A stretch of 60,000 nucleotides of DNA, taken from the NCBI GenBank assembly GCA_009760855.2, contig WPIO01000011.1, positions 1,434,001-1,494,000 of the forward strand, read 5' to 3'. This document shows, piece after piece, positions 29,627 through 41,325 of the stretch (its first letter is position 1; every line of letters begins with the position of its first letter). A program made the translations under genes and the position numbers. The notes under the pieces are model-generated. The model saw nothing but the letters and a program-made list of their open reading frames with translations, did no database searches and had not been told where the DNA came from. The stretch comes from Cristatella mucedo. Lineage: Eukaryota; Bryozoa; Phylactolaemata; Cristatellidae.

Positions 29627-29797
29627 CATATATACACACATCCTAGCTGATTAACAGCCTCTTTTTGTATAGCGACAGAAGAGCCTTTACAGCTATCACC
29701 ACCGATTGCAGTGGCGATAGAGGATTGCCAACCGCAGGAATCGAACCCTAGGTCGTGAAAGCAACCGCCTTACCTAGTGTGCCATCACGGCTCACTG

Positions 29798-29867
<70 letters not shown>

Positions 29868-32800
29868 GCCTGACAGCAAAGGAAGTGGGCAAGGGATCAT
29901 CGCTTGAACCCGATTCCTGAGCTCGAACAGCCCCCCTCGTGGTTCATTATGGCTACTGCGCTTTGCTTGTAATTGCAGCTTACCCCTGGGAGTGCTAGCT
30001 CGTGTGCGTGCAGTTGGGCTGATGTCACTGAGTCTCATTTCTGGCTCTGGACCTGGTAGGAAATTTCTCATGTGGCCCATTGTAGTTGTCATCCTTGTCA
30101 AGTCTATTACACCGTACTGTGATCTATGTGATTTGGCAAAGACCTTAGCAGGTTCCCAGGTAGATTTGTTGCTAGATCTTTGTTGCCATCCACGAGTTTG
30201 AGCACGATCCGGTCTGTAGCATGATCACTTTGACCACTGATTCGTCGTACCACGAGCATGCTAGAGACGTGTTTGCATCTTTACTCATTCATAGGAAGGC
30301 TCAGGATGGCCAAAAAGAGTTGAAGCTGCTTCTCGACATGTACAAAGCGGTACCCAAGGAGCAGCGCGACAAGGCGCAGGTGAGGTGCTTCTTCAGAGTG
30401 GACCAGCGGCTGCGCTGCGGTCTTCCCCCCCCAGTGACTTTGCTGTGCGAAGATGCCTGCTTCCTGTTGCCCTTGCCCAGCTTATGGCTTCTGAGAAAAA
30501 GGCCAAGCAGGAGATTGAGGAGCTGCGGCAGTGTTTGAAGAAGATGCAGGAGAACGAGCGCAGAGACAGCGCATCTGGCGGTGGCAATAAACGCCGACCG
30601 ACCGCTGACAGCGACGAGGTGCAACGCAAAGTGAAGAAGCTGGAAGACACAGTAAGCGATCTGCAGAAGGAGATCACTGCTCAGAAGCAGGTAAGCACTT
30701 ACCACACATTCTGTGATCCTGACTTTTCTAAAGAAACACTTGCCGATGTCGATGACCGTGGCCAGATTCTATCGACATCACTGGCCGTTCGCCGCGGTTC
30801 TTCAAGGCGTGTATTTTTATGGCTCTGCCAACCCGACTTGTGCTGCCTCCAGTGCTCAAGTGAGACTGCTGGGGGTACCGCCAGTATGTTATGCACCGTT
30901 TTGTCGGTGGTGTATGAGATGAAGAAATTCATAAAAGTAAAAAAAAAACACAGCTCGGCCAGCGGTCGGATTTAAGGGGGAATGTCAAGAAAATACCTAT
31001 ACACTTTGTCCGACAATCAAATATGTGTTTAAGTTACCTTTCGAAAGACAAATATGTTAGAACTGGGATCGGAAGTTCTGACGACTTCCACGTGAAAGAA
31101 AAATCTGTTACGCAAACCAAGTCTAACCCGGATGTAAACCGGAAGCAACAAATCTACAAATAAAAGGTTTACCAATCTCTGCATCATGTGCGATTTGTAT
31201 CCCAACTTGTCGAACCTTGGTAGATCACTATAGATGCTTGAAGCTTGTTTAGGTGCATACTTGTGACTGGTATACAGCTTCATTTCCAGGGCTGGTTGAT
31301 GCCTTTATTTCATGTATCGGAGTGAAATTTGTAGTATGAGTTCAGCTCTGCTTGTTTGACCCTAGTTTTTTAATATTTTTTATTTCGGTTTGATACATTT
31401 GGCTGTATACGTCATCAAACGTCCTGCAGCTTTATTTTCCGTAATCGTTGACATATAGAATTATGGAGCTCAGAGTGGATCCATTCGCTGTCTTCCAGGA
31501 AGAAGAGACGCTGCTGAAGGAAATGGAAGTGACAGGGCAAGCGTTCGAGGATATGCAGGAGCAGAACATCAGACTAGTACAACAGCTGAAGGAGAAAGAT
31601 GATGCTAATTTCAAGCTGATGGCTGAGGTAAGCTTCTTGTTTGCCTATGTCTGTCTCTGTTTGTGCTCGTGGCCACTGGCTTGTTAGTCGATATGACGTG
31701 TGCTTGATGTTTGACACCCACCGTCAGTAGCAGCGTTGTTTTGCTGACTTTGTCCTTTGCAGCAGATGTTAAGTGCCTAGAAAGAGATTGAGTTCTCTGA
31801 GGGCTCTATATCAAATGTAATATTATATTATTGTGGCGGGGGAGCGCAAGTAGCCTCCCCCTCGTGTTCTAGTCAGAGCGAAATAGATGGATAGCTATTT
31901 ACACGTTTTAATGTGCTTGCCATCGTATCATCTGGATGTAGCATTTACCTTTGCCATTAATGATAGGCAATCCATTTGCACATAGTGGCGTGGGCACCAC
32001 ACCACGTGCGTTTTTCTCATCGAGTGGGCCTCACGTGTGACTAGCTTTCTTTGTCATTACAACTCGAAATGAGCTGGTCAATGCACGGAATCTACGTCAT
32101 AGCGCAGTGTGGTTGCACTGCTTCCCGAGTTTCAGAGAATGTTGCCGCGTTTTCCTAGAAAGTAGCTGGTTTTTACTGTGTATTCGTTCAATGCAATGTC
32201 TCTTTGAGTGCCACCAATGTACTGTGGGTGAAGTATTACTCGGGCCTGTGGTTTTGGAGGAAGGCACGTGACATCATTCTTTCTATCTTAGGCTATGACA
32301 TCCCGATGTGGTGTTAGCTCTTGTTGAAATTTGCTAACTGTTCAATCGGCCATTGTATGCCCACTCTGACTAGAGGGACTGTCTTCTTTCTGGCAGCCAC
32401 CTTCCATTCATCAGGTCGAAGCCTCGTTGATGCCTATCTAACCTGGTGGAGATTTTGTTTGCTGTACCTTTGAGCATATTAAAAACTGTGCACCGCTTAC
32501 CGGCGGTAGGATTCGAAATTGTGCCTCGTGGATTTGCTCAGCAAAATGCCATGCAGACTTGCTTTGCATCAATTCGTGGCCGAGTGCTTCTGCTCTGAAC
32601 TTTCATTCTGTTTTGCACTTTCATGGTGCATGGTCTACTAAGGACTGGAAAAAATTCTCCGCAAGGTGTTTGCTATCGCCAAACCTGAAAAATAAAATAC
32701 CAGTTCATTTGAACAGCCTCTTTTGTCTAGCGACAGAAGAGCCTTTTATGACTATCGATGCTACTGGCAGTGGCAATAAAGGATCGCCCACCAAAGGATT

Positions 32801-35800
32801 CGAACCTTGGTGTGCCATCATGGCTCACCAGAAGGAGAGCTTCACCATTTCTAAATGTCGACTGTTGCATGACTGGCAAAGGCAAACAGCCGTGCCCCTT
32901 GGCCTGTGCTTTGGGGGAGGGGTTTCTAACTTGTGAAGTTTCTAGAGTGTCAAAGCCATGCTAAAAATGAACTAAATAATTGATGCGAAACTCGCATTTA
33001 TAATTTCTCATTGATCCGTGGAGTATTGGCTGAGTTATGTAATTTACCAGGCACAAAGCTACACCGTAAAGGAAGCTGTTTGAAAGTCACAAGCGTGTAC
33101 ACACAAGCTATAGGCATTTAGCTCCGTGAGCCTAGTTAAAACAACTTTAGACCCAAGTAGTATATGATGCCGAGATCGTAAATAAGCTGTTTTCTGTTTG
33201 CTTCCAGTTTTCTTAGTGATTAGACATAGTTTGCATATTCATTTTTAATTGCTTTTCTTTTATGTGGAAGTCATCAAAGCTTCAGGGTGCATTTCTAACA
33301 TGTTTGTTTATTAAATGCACCCTAAACATAAACCGATTCATTTGCCAATTTTCTAGGGGTAAGTTAGTGATTCACTGCAGTGCTTAGAGTTTCGTGTGAC
33401 TTTGCCTGTTGCTGCTGTTGATTTATGGGTCGTGAAGCAATTCCCAAGAACCGAGCAAAGGCTGCTTTTGAGAAGTTACAAACTCGTATTCCTCACTTAA
33501 GCTGAACGTATCCAGCGCCCGAAACCATGGTGTCATAAGTAATCTGTTTTCTAGGCCTTCATGACGACTTCACACTTTGCCACACAGCATATTGGCATTT
33601 GGAACTGCGGGAACCAGTGTCTAATCTATGTTGGTTCAGGTTTCATGTGCATCACATTGCGGCTGTTCTCACCGGATATTTGTTTGCCTTCTAAGGGTTA
33701 CATCAATGCTAAATATGCAGCCTGAGAATGGGCAAGTCATAACTTCTAAATGAAATTGAAATCGGTGGCAGGCACACGTGCTGCACTTCTAGCAGTCCCA
33801 GTTCTACATCAGGACTGATGTTTTAAGCACTCACGTACCAGCAGTCGAATGCTTTAATCGAAAGAAAAACTATTATTACCAAATATACTGTTTGGCTGGG
33901 CCTCACAGTAACAGTGGATAAACTCGTTTATCGGTGCAGATTTGGAGTTACCAGCCTGCGTGATTTGGCCGTCCTAACCGCAGATCTGGGCATAACGTTT
34001 TTGGTTTATCAATGATGTTCATGCTGTTGGGACGTCGAGCTGCCATGTTCTTGATATATTTGTTTGACACATCAAGATGCGGGGTTGTATTTTAATATCT
34101 TTTGGGCGTGCACATGTAGCCTTTTGTCTCTCCCCCCCCCTACACTCTGGGTGTTTTTTTATGCCTCGAGTCAGCAGCAATTGCTGTTTGCCGTACTTGA
34201 TCTGTTTTGATGCTGCATGCTAAAAAATTTTGCAGCGAATGAAGGCTAATCAGATACACAAGCTGCTGAAAGAAGAAAAAGATGTGCTGGTTGAGCAAAT
34301 CAATACCCTCCACAATCAGCTTGATGCTCAGAATCAAGTGGTCCGTAAGCTCGAGGAAAAGGAACGAATCTTGCAGAATACTCTTGCTACCGTGGAGAAG
34401 GATCTGACGTATGCTGGCATAGCAAGGGCCTGGCCGGTTCCTGCAGCGTGCGTTCACGTAGGTCGTGCTGTGCTGTGCTGCCTCTGACGGCTGCTGTTTT
34501 CTCTCGTTTGATTCTAGCTTACGACAGCAAGCCTTGGAGCTGCACAAGCGTAAGGCCGTGGAAACTGCACAGACGGCGGCCGATTTAAAGCTTCACGTAG
34601 ACAAGTACATCTCCCAGCTGAAGGAAGCTCAGGAGGCGGTGGCTAACAAAACGAGCACTTTGGAGCAGCAGTCATTCAAGTACAAACGCATACAGGTATC
34701 GACTCAGTCGACCGCGACTGCGCAACCGTTGCAGCTGACTTTAGTAGAGCTGTGCCGTAAGACACCGTTACCACGAGATCGCCTTAGAGCTCATTCTTAA
34801 AAAAGGTAAGCTGATTTAACCGCGGCATTTATGTAGCAGCAGAACAGCCTTTGTGGCTATCGCCACTGTTTACCAATACCTCGTACAAACCTCAAATCCT
34901 TTGGCGAACGTGCATTTAGTTCGTATGCTCCCAAAGCCTGGAACTCCCTCCCGACATGCGTCAGAACATCCCCTGACTTGGCCACATTTAAAAAGAACTT
35001 AAAAACACCTATTTAGGACAACATTTAGTGGGTCCCTGTGATTCGTCCTTCATGTGCTTATGCGTGCTGACACTGTGCATGCTGCCACTAACGACATTTG
35101 CATGCTGACCCTGTGCATGTCACTCCTAACCATGTTATTCATGTTTATCAAGCATAATATTACTCACCATTCAATCATGCTTCCCTTGCAGCAAATGTAA
35201 AGCGCCTAGCAAGAGATTGAGTTCCCTGAGGGCGCTTTATCAAGTGCATTATTATTGTTATTATTGCAATGGTCAATAAAGAATAGACCACTGCAGGAAT
35301 CGAACCCACGACCCGGATCACAGAGAGCGAGCACTTTACCCCTGGGCTAAGACCCAGGGAGGCCTCCAAAAAGGAAAAAGGGGCTTACCTGCTGCTGTGA
35401 GCCTAGTCGGACAGGTATGGCTGACTGACTGTCCACCATCTATAGTCTTCAGTCGCCTATCTTAAATCTGCTGTGAGCCTAGTTTACCTTTTGTGTATAC
35501 CGTGTAAGCTTGCTCGTGCTGTTTCACAGATCTGGCTGTCGGAGATATATGCATTTGAGCTCTAGTTTTACATCTGTCAGTCCTTAATCTGTGAGGGGTG
35601 CCATTTTTTGCTTCATGTTGGCATTCTGTCATTGCCGGGTATCGTTGTTGTCTCATCGTGGACACAGGAGTCTGTGCACCTCTTTATCTTTATATCACTG
35701 TTCCATTGTATGCCATGTTCACCTGACTTGGATGAAGCTTGTAATGTAATGTAATGGACGTCTGTCGTGCATGTTGCTAAACCTGCATGTCTCGCCTCTT

Positions 35801-36325
35801 CTCAGGAAGACCTAGCAAGTGTCAAGAGGAAGCTGGAGAGAAACAAGAAAATTGAATTGGCTGGCACCGAGGATGAAGTTCTACACGAGGAGATAAGAGA
35901 ATACAAGGTAACCGTCACCAGCTTGCTTTGGAGGCTGTCGTTAGTGATCTTGGTCAGCCTCTCGGCCGTGTTCTCTTTCATCCACGGTCGTCTTGCTGGA
36001 CAGTTAAGGTTCGAACAATTGAAGCGATTATATATGCACGGACGCTGCAACTTGTAGTTCTTGTTGGCATGTAGGCAGAATTTCAGCCCCTGCATAAATC
36101 AGCGTAAGTCATTTCGATAACATCCGAACATAAGCATCCATACCCAGCCGGTGCCTTGAGCATACCAAGGTGCCTATCAATGCACTACACTTACAGGCAT
36201 GGTGACTAACTGGCGACTAAGTCGGTCGTAGTTATGCTGTATTCGTCATCGTCGTTGTGTTTGAACTTGATATCCTGCCGTTGTTTATCTTGATGGCATT
36301 ATTCATATGGCATATTCATATATTC

Positions 36326-36373
<48 letters not shown>

Positions 36374-36583
36374 TATTCATATTCAGATGGCATATTCATA
36401 TTGTAGGAGCAGTTGACTTGTCCATCCTGCAAAGTTAAGAAAAAGGATGCAGTGCTGACAAAGTGTTTTCACGTGTTTTGTCTTGAATGTCTCAAAACAC
36501 GGTATGACACCCGCCAACGAAAATGCCCAAAATGCAATGCTGCATTTGGTGCAAACGACTACCACCGTATATACCTTACTTAG
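22856..36583 (+). CDS. BRE1: BRE1 (RNF20/RNF40) E3 ubiquitin ligase, complete, 17 exons
   Basis: Exons: 22856-22972, 23094-23352, 23546-23743, 26362-26558, 26794-27012, 27160-27285, 27416-27589, 28071-28206, 28306-28427, 28747-28958, 30295-30379, 30481-30690, 31499-31627, 34236-34408, 34518-34695, 35806-35907, 36407-36583. All introns are GT-AG and all phases fit, giving 2,814 nt and 937 residues (human RNF20 has 975). The N-terminus has the basic KRPLADG...PPPKRA stretch. Long coiled coils follow, with [15 protein letters not shown] (exon 2), [18 protein letters not shown] (exon 8), [19 protein letters not shown] (exon 13) and [11 protein letters not shown] (exon 14). A C-terminal C3HC4 RING spans residues 884-922. 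BRE1 works in the nucleus with the E2 Rad6 to monoubiquitinate histone H2B, which promotes H3K4/K79 methylation and transcription elongation. No break or missing RING ligand is seen. Confidence 0.97.
23094..23743 (+). CDS. BRE1: BRE1 exons 2-3 (N-terminal coiled coil)
   Basis: Exon 2 (23094-23352) ends in phase 1 at GTGAGC, and exon 3 (23546-23743) resumes in phase 1. Key motifs are [20 protein letters not shown] and [20 protein letters not shown] longer read-through past 23,352 is possible on paper but breaks phase with exon 3, so it is rejected. Confidence 0.88.
23920..23978 (-). mobile_element. LINE-A tail scrap
   Basis: In BRE1 intron 3. A short reverse tail: agctaaatctctttctaggc. The rest is lost. 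Confidence 0.45.
24175..24287 (+). mobile_element. LINE-A 3' tail in BRE1 intron 3
   Basis: Reads gcaaatgtaaagtgcctaga...ttctctgagggcactttatc and ATT repeats, in the same orientation as BRE1. Confidence 0.8.
24300..26361. other. Rest of BRE1 intron 3
   Basis: No further exon with matching phase was found. It contains a CT microsatellite at 25,273-25,348 and otherwise unique sequence. Confidence 0.5.
25273..25348. repeat. (CT)n microsatellite in BRE1 intron 3
   Basis: About 76 bp of pure CT. Confidence 0.97.
26362..28427 (+). CDS. BRE1: BRE1 exons 4-9 (central coiled coil)
   Basis: Six exons encode [20 protein letters not shown] (exon 4), the exon 5 helix with [39 protein letters not shown] (exon 6), [20 protein letters not shown] (exon 7), [20 protein letters not shown] (exon 8) and [20 protein letters not shown] (exon 9). 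The exon 8 donor, GTCGGT, is the weakest in the gene, but phase 1 is kept. Confidence 0.92.
28747..31627 (+). CDS. BRE1: BRE1 exons 10-13 (charged linker and coiled coil)
   Basis: Exon 10 is the variable acidic/basic linker, with [20 protein letters not shown]; it is shorter than the vertebrate linker. Exons 11-13 carry [40 protein letters not shown] and [20 protein letters not shown], which are very conserved family segments. Confidence 0.93.
28959..29590. other. BRE1 intron 10, left part
   Basis: Unique sequence. No exon of matching phase and no repeat was recognised. Confidence 0.5.
29592..29630. repeat. (TA)n microsatellite
   Basis: Pure TA followed by TACATA units. It lies immediately at the 5' side of the SINE-1 copy. 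Confidence 0.95.
29644..29795 (-). repeat. SINE-1 copy in BRE1 intron 10 (reference copy)
   Basis: The minus strand begins gtgagccgtgatggcacact. The tRNA A-box part follows, and then a clean B box (gggttcgattcc). The body follows, ending gaggctgttaatcagct. It is flanked on both sides by TA repeats. Confidence 0.8.
29803..29868. repeat. (TA)n microsatellite
   Basis: Pure TA run, then TATG units. Confidence 0.95.
31750..31838 (+). mobile_element. LINE-A tail in BRE1 intron 13
   Basis: Contains gcagatgttaagtgcctaga, agagattgagttctctgagg and an ATTAT end. Confidence 0.75.
31840..34235. other. BRE1 intron 13, remainder
   Basis: Mostly unique A/T-rich sequence with one SINE-1 copy at 32,700-32,832. 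No exon was found that would fit phase 0 to phase 0. Confidence 0.5.
32700..32832 (-). repeat. SINE-1 copy in BRE1 intron 13
   Basis: The plus strand reads agcctcttttgtctagcgac, aggattcgaaccttgg, then gtgccatcatggctcacc. About 20 bases after the B box are missing relative to the 29,644 copy. Confidence 0.75.
34236..35907 (+). CDS. BRE1: BRE1 exons 14-16 (C-terminal coiled coil before RING)
   Basis: Exon 14 has [20 protein letters not shown] and [19 protein letters not shown]. Exon 15 has [20 protein letters not shown]. Exon 16 has [20 protein letters not shown] and ends at IREYK, just before the RING. The large intron between exons 15 and 16 holds a LINE inside a SINE. Confidence 0.93.
34805..35357 (-). 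repeat. SINE-1 copy split by a LINE-A insertion
   Basis: The left half is 34,805-34,874 (agctgatttaaccgcggcat...tatcgccactgttta) and the right half is 35,266-35,357 (caatggtcaataaagaatag...aggaatcgaacccacgaccc). Together they make one SINE-1. The LINE fragment lies exactly between them. Confidence 0.75.
34875..35267 (+). mobile_element. LINE-A 3' fragment inserted in a SINE
   Basis: Starts in RT C-terminal coding (acctcgtacaaacctcaaat), runs through gtgggtccctgtgattcgtc and the standard tail, and ends with ATT repeats. It is close in sequence to 59,550-59,950, so it is relatively young. Confidence 0.8.
36328..36370. repeat. (TA)n microsatellite
   Basis: Flanked by repeated catattcatat units. 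It lies 36 bases before the last BRE1 exon. Confidence 0.95.
36407..36583 (+). CDS. BRE1: BRE1 exon 17 (RING finger and stop)
   Basis: Encodes a complete C3HC4 RING: C884, C887, C899, H901, C904, C907, C919 and C922. It includes [20 protein letters not shown] and [20 protein letters not shown] at the end, then TAG. The acceptor (attgtag) sits next to a TA microsatellite. Confidence 0.97.
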   Translation, partial: EQLTCPSCKVKKKDAVLTKCFHVFCLECLKTRYDTRQRKCPKCNAAFGANDYHRIYLT

Positions 36584-37044
36584 CCCCTACATAAGGGCTC
36601 TGGCATACCAAGTATGCAGTGCACTCGGTCGTGTAGGCATCAGTGCACCGCACGCTCATCCGAAGTGCCATCTATTTGACAGATGGGGTGTATGATGCCT
36701 TGGTGCACACTCTAGCACTTTGCTATGTGGCTGCAATTTTTGTCTGCAGCGCTGCTTACCACACATTGTGAAATAACACCAATCCGCGGCTGCTGCAACT
36801 GGCTTCGTTTGATACAGCGATCCGGTCTGAGCTCAGTTGCATTTCGTGCTTTATCGGCACAACATTCTTTGCTGTTCATAGCAGGCAGAACGTAGTTATT
36901 AATTGTGGCGCATTTTTGTCACTTGAGTTGTACAGTATTGGTGTCTGGAAAGCGGTATGTGGATGAATGTTTGTCTGAACTTCTTTGTCGGTACTTGACT
37001 TAGTTCAATTGCTGTTGATTGCAACGTGGAAACTGTTGAATAAA
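36584..37044 (+). terminator. BRE1 3' UTR and polyadenylation signal
   Basis: The first AATAAA after the stop is at 37,039-37,044, followed by a GT-rich stretch (agtttggtgtcgttg). A 3' UTR of about 480 bases is inferred. Confidence 0.6.
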
Positions 37045-37259
37045 TAGTTTGGTGTCGTTGACCTCATACGGCTACCTATGTCTGTCCCTGTGTTTCCTTC
37101 AATAGGATTTGCATTGGTTTTTGTCGAGGCAACACTTTTATGCACGCAACTGCTTGAGAGTTTGCGAAAGCACTGTCGCCTAAGATGAGGGACTGCCGGC
37201 CGGGTGCAATTTTGGACAGTGGTGTAGGTCTGAATAGCAATGCCGCTGGGAGGGGCCAT

Positions 37260-37396
37260 AGTATTCATTTTGTTTGTTTTTCAAGCATGATTTTACTTAC
37301 TATTCTACTGCATATCACTTTGCAGCAAATGTAAAGCGCCTAGAAAGAGATTAAGTTCTCTGAGGGCGCTTTATCAAGTGCAATATTATTATTAAC
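37260..37396 (+). mobile_element. LINE-A 3' tail
   Basis: Near-identical to the copies at 15,020-15,160 and 59,820-59,950, including ttgtttgtttttcaagcatg and the ATT end. Confidence 0.85.
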
Positions 37397-37599
37397 TAAA
37401 TTTGGCGCCAAAAGCCGAACGAAGCAGGCGCGTAGGATCTTGTAAGCTTTCGGAAGTCCGGTGTCTCAGTTCGTCGGCGACGGTCAAGAAACACCAGCAT
37501 CAATCCCATCTTAGCTAGTAGCTAGTTGGTATGTACACGTTACAACATGCCAGACCCCCTCCCCCTCCTCTCTCTTGTCCTCGCCTTCCGAACTGCCAG

Positions 37600-37745
37600 A
37601 GTTTATCATCTGGCTGATGCTGCACCCTGACCTGGATCGAAGGGCATGAGCCTTATGACTTACCACTCCCACTTGCAGTGGGCAATAATGAATTGCCTGT
37701 TGCAGGAATTGAACCCACGAACTGGTTGTTAAGTGACGTCACCCC
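37600..37745 (-). repeat. SINE-1-like copy, diverged
   Basis: The plus strand has ttgcagtgggcaataatgaa and caggaattgaacccacgaac. The 5' side is poorly preserved. Confidence 0.55.
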
Positions 37746-38599
37746 AGGTTAAAAGATTCCTTTAGGGTTATCTCTTCTCCTGTCTCCTCCACCTGCTAGG
37801 ATCTTAGCCCAGGGGTCAGGTGCTAATACTTCAAGGTCAAAGGAATTTTTAATACATGCACATCGCCGTGGTTTTTGTATTCAGGTCAGGTATTTTACCA
37901 ATTCGTCTGCATCAACTTTAAGGTTCAAGAGCTATTATTTTTTTTATCGCGGGCTGGTTTCTTACTCTGTCATGTCTTGCATAGTCTCGAACCAGGTCTT
38001 CGTTGAGTCATCTTTTGGGAGGGGGTACTTGGGCATATCCAAAAATTCTCTGTGCCGTGTTCTGATGTTGCTACCAAAAACCATTCTTCGAAAACTGCAA
38101 CTGTTTCCGATTTCACTTGAAATTGCCAAACCGGTTAATTTTGCATGTTCCCACCTTGTGGGCTAGCCAAGGTGGCACCATGCACAATTTGCAGCATGTA
38201 AAATTGCTTTCTCATTAATCCTACGCGATCGAGAACTTTCGCTGTCTTCTATTATACGGAAGAATAAGTAGTCGTACATTGCTTCTGCTATTTTTTTATT
38301 TTAAGTCTAGATCTCCTGCAGTTACCTGCATGATTTTTAATTACTTATAGCCAACCGGCACCTGGTAGGCACGTTTATGGAATTTATGGGAAAGCTATGC
38401 AGGGACAAGTATATGCCAGCGTGTAACCCAGTACTCCATTAGCTGCTGCCAAAATCAGGGAGCCAGGTATTCCTGTTGCAACGTCTGACGTGCTTACATA
38501 CTGAAGCCAAAATGCCTTTTGTGTGCACTTCAGCATGGCTACGGACCCAAGTGTCTATTTCATGGCCCTCCGGAATGCTGAAAGCTGTGGACTAGTCCT

Positions 38600-38800
38600 A
38601 TACTCATGCCTAGAAAGAGATTAAGTTCTCTGAGGGCGCTTTATCAAATACATTATTATTATTATTATGCCATATACCTCGCCCTACGATCCATTTTGTT
38701 TATAAGTTAATAATAATATATTTGTATAGCACCCTCTGAGAACTGAATATCTCTAGGCGTGTTCAGATGCTGTAAAAGAAAGCATGAACATTCGTAGTGT
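38600..38800. mobile_element. Two LINE-A tails, tail to tail
   Basis: A plus tail (38,604-38,670, ttctctgagggcgctttatc and ATT repeats) is followed after about 40 bases by a minus tail (38,703-38,790, tttgtatagcaccctctgag). Confidence 0.7.
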
Positions 38801-39370
38801 CATCAGGCATAGCATTGTGAGACATGCGCGTGGATAACATATAGATATTTTATCTGTGGTTTCACTAGCCTGAGCTGTTGCTGCACTTTGATTCTGCATT
38901 ACTACACTTTACTGACGTCTGCTGATCACCTCTATTTATTTCAGTCCTGCATTATACATGTAACGTTATACTAGTTGTGCTGACTGCAAGTAATGAGCCG
39001 GCCCTGATTTCAAGCCCTTACATCGATGTGCAATATGCAAACTTGTTGCATATTCTTACTATTTGTGCTATGGCAGTTCCAACATGTCAGCATTATAGAA
39101 TTGCGTGCTAGTGACTGATCTTAATGCTGTTGTTGCAGTCGTGTGTCCATGCTACGCAGGCACTGCATACTGGCATTACTCCCATGGTTATGTTGCATCC
39201 AACCCTCCATATTCCACATTATAGCATATGCTCGGAAGAGACTGTGTGCCCGTATTACATACAAGTCCACATCAGGTAGCATGCTAGTAACTTTTGTGGG
39301 CCAAAGATGCCTTCTGCTGCTATTGGCCTACCTTAATATTGCATTTACATGCTAGATGCATTTGATTCAT
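38801..39370. other. No gene seen
   Basis: Unique sequence between LINE tails, with no coding signal recognised. Confidence 0.4.
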
Positions 39371-39374
39371 CCTA

Positions 39375-39708
39375 ATGTAGCATGTGTTTATTCGTGCTGA
39401 CACTGTGCATGCTGCCACTGACCACATTTGCATGCTGACCCTGTGCGTGTCACCCCTAACCATGTTATTCATTTTGTTTGTTTATCAAGCATGATATTAC
39501 TCACCATTCAATTGCATTTCCCTTTACTGCAAATGTAAAGCGCCTAGAATGGGATTGAGTTTCCTGTGGGCACTTTATCAAGTGCATGTTTATCAAGCAT
39601 GATTTTACTCACCATACTATCGTGCTTCTCTTGCAGTAAATGTAAAGCACCTAGAGAGAGATTGAGTTCTCTGAAGGCGCTTTATCAAGAGCATTATTAA
39701 TACTAATA
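39375..39708 (+). mobile_element. Two LINE-A 3' ends in tandem
   Basis: The first ends near 39,585 (gtgggcactttatcaagtgc). The second starts at tgtttatcaagcatgatttt and ends with tcaagagcattattaatact. It joins an inverted copy at 39,709. Confidence 0.8.
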
Positions 39709-40075
39709 ATAATAATAATAATAATGCACTTGATAAAGCGCCCACAGAGAACTCAAATCTTTTTCTAGGCGCTTTACATTTGCTGCAAGGGAAGCACGAT
39801 AGAATGGTGAGTAATATCATGCTTGAGAAACATGAATAACATGGTTAGGGATGACATGCACATGGTCAGCATGCAAATGTGGTCAGTGGCAGCATGCACA
39901 GTGTCAGCACGCATAAGCACAGGAAGGACAAATCACAGGGACCCACTAAATGCTGCCCTAAATAGGTGTTTTTAAGTTCTTTTTAAATGTGGTCAAGTCA
40001 TCTGACGCATGCCGGAAGGAAGTTCCAGGCTTTGGGAGCATACGTACTAAATGCACGGTCGCCAAAGGTGAGTTT
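39709..40075 (-). mobile_element. LINE-A 3' end, inverted
   Basis: Runs from AAT repeats through gataaagcgcccacagagaa to the RT C-terminal coding end (cttcctgccggcat region, acgtactaaatgcacggtcg). Confidence 0.8.
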
Positions 40076-41160
40076 GCTAGCTACAAGTCCTCACATTAAG
40101 GCTGCATGCTCCACCCCCTGCTTGAGATGTCAATAAATGAGCACCTAATGTAATCTACAGATAGTTTCTTAATCTTAAGCACTGGGATCTATTGCCACAT
40201 GACTCAGGCAGGAGGCTTTCCAGCTTCCACTTCGGAGATGCTGGAGTATCTTAGTTGAGCTCAATTTTCATGGTATTGTATTAAATCATGCCGAGAATCT
40301 TATGATCGATTGAAAGGTATTTTATCGACGCATAGCTAGAGGCGTTGTGCTGCAAGCGAGCGGCATTCCACTTCCGGGTTCTGTTGACGGCTTTTTTCCG
40401 AGCATAAGAGTACTCTTGGGATATCGAGACAGCGGGGCTTAACTATCACCTAGCCGTCGGAGCTTTTTAGGACCCATTTGAGGTCCGATTGATTAATTCA
40501 TTAATTTAGTTGATTTACAATCTTGGGTAATTCTGGCTGATCAAGCATAACGGCACCGTAAGTGTCGCGCAGCGTTGACAGGCAGAGGCGTGGACACAAC
40601 CACGACGCTTCGGGCTATGACCTTGGTGCTTTCGCCAGAGATTCGTGGCTCTCACGAAGCGTGTGCGTAGCTCTTATCCTGTTACCACTGCGCCACTATT
40701 TTCTCTCGGGTAGCGGCGAGAAAATACTGGCGCTGCTGCGAACATGAGAAGTGCGCTTTCAGAGTCAGTTTCCAAAGGGGCAACCATTGCTCTTTAAAGG
40801 AGGCGATCGCATCGAGTTGCTTCTGTAGGTGCATTTTTTAGACAGATCTCTCGAGGCCTGCCGAGCGACGCGCCTCGGGCACTTCGAATTGAGGTAGGTG
40901 AGGGGCCTTCTTTTTTCCGACGTGCTCTGTAAACACGCTGCCTTCATCGTTGAGCTTCCAGGCTCTGCCATAATAGGAGATTTACCGTAATTTTTTTTAT
41001 TCCCAAGTACTCTAAAAAAATTCTCAATAATCTTTGGATTCTCAGAATAATCAAAGTCTTATCATCGGCCGCTTTCATTCGGCCGATGTCCTTAGATTTT
41101 CTGAATCCATGCCTTTGACATGCCTTCGTTTGAAATTGTGCGTGCATTTCACTAATTAGT
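40076..41160. other. No gene seen
   Basis: Unique sequence with no supported exon or repeat. Confidence 0.4.
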
Positions 41161-41164
41161 TAAA

Positions 41165-41325
41165 ACGCCCCTGGGCCTTTGCACATGCTTAAGGTGCTCG
41201 CACTTCAGGACTCAGGTCGTGGGTTCAAGTCGTGCAGCAGGCAATCCTATATTTCTGTCTGCAAGCGGTGGTGATAGCCATCAAGGCACCTCCGCAGTTA
41301 TATAAACGAGGCTGCTTGATCAGCG
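41165..41325 (+). repeat. SINE-1 copy, opposite orientation
   Basis: The plus strand reads ttaaggtgctcgcacttcag, then gtcgtgggttcaagtc (B box), then gcggtggtgatagccatcaa, then acgaggctgcttgatcagc. Confidence 0.7.
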
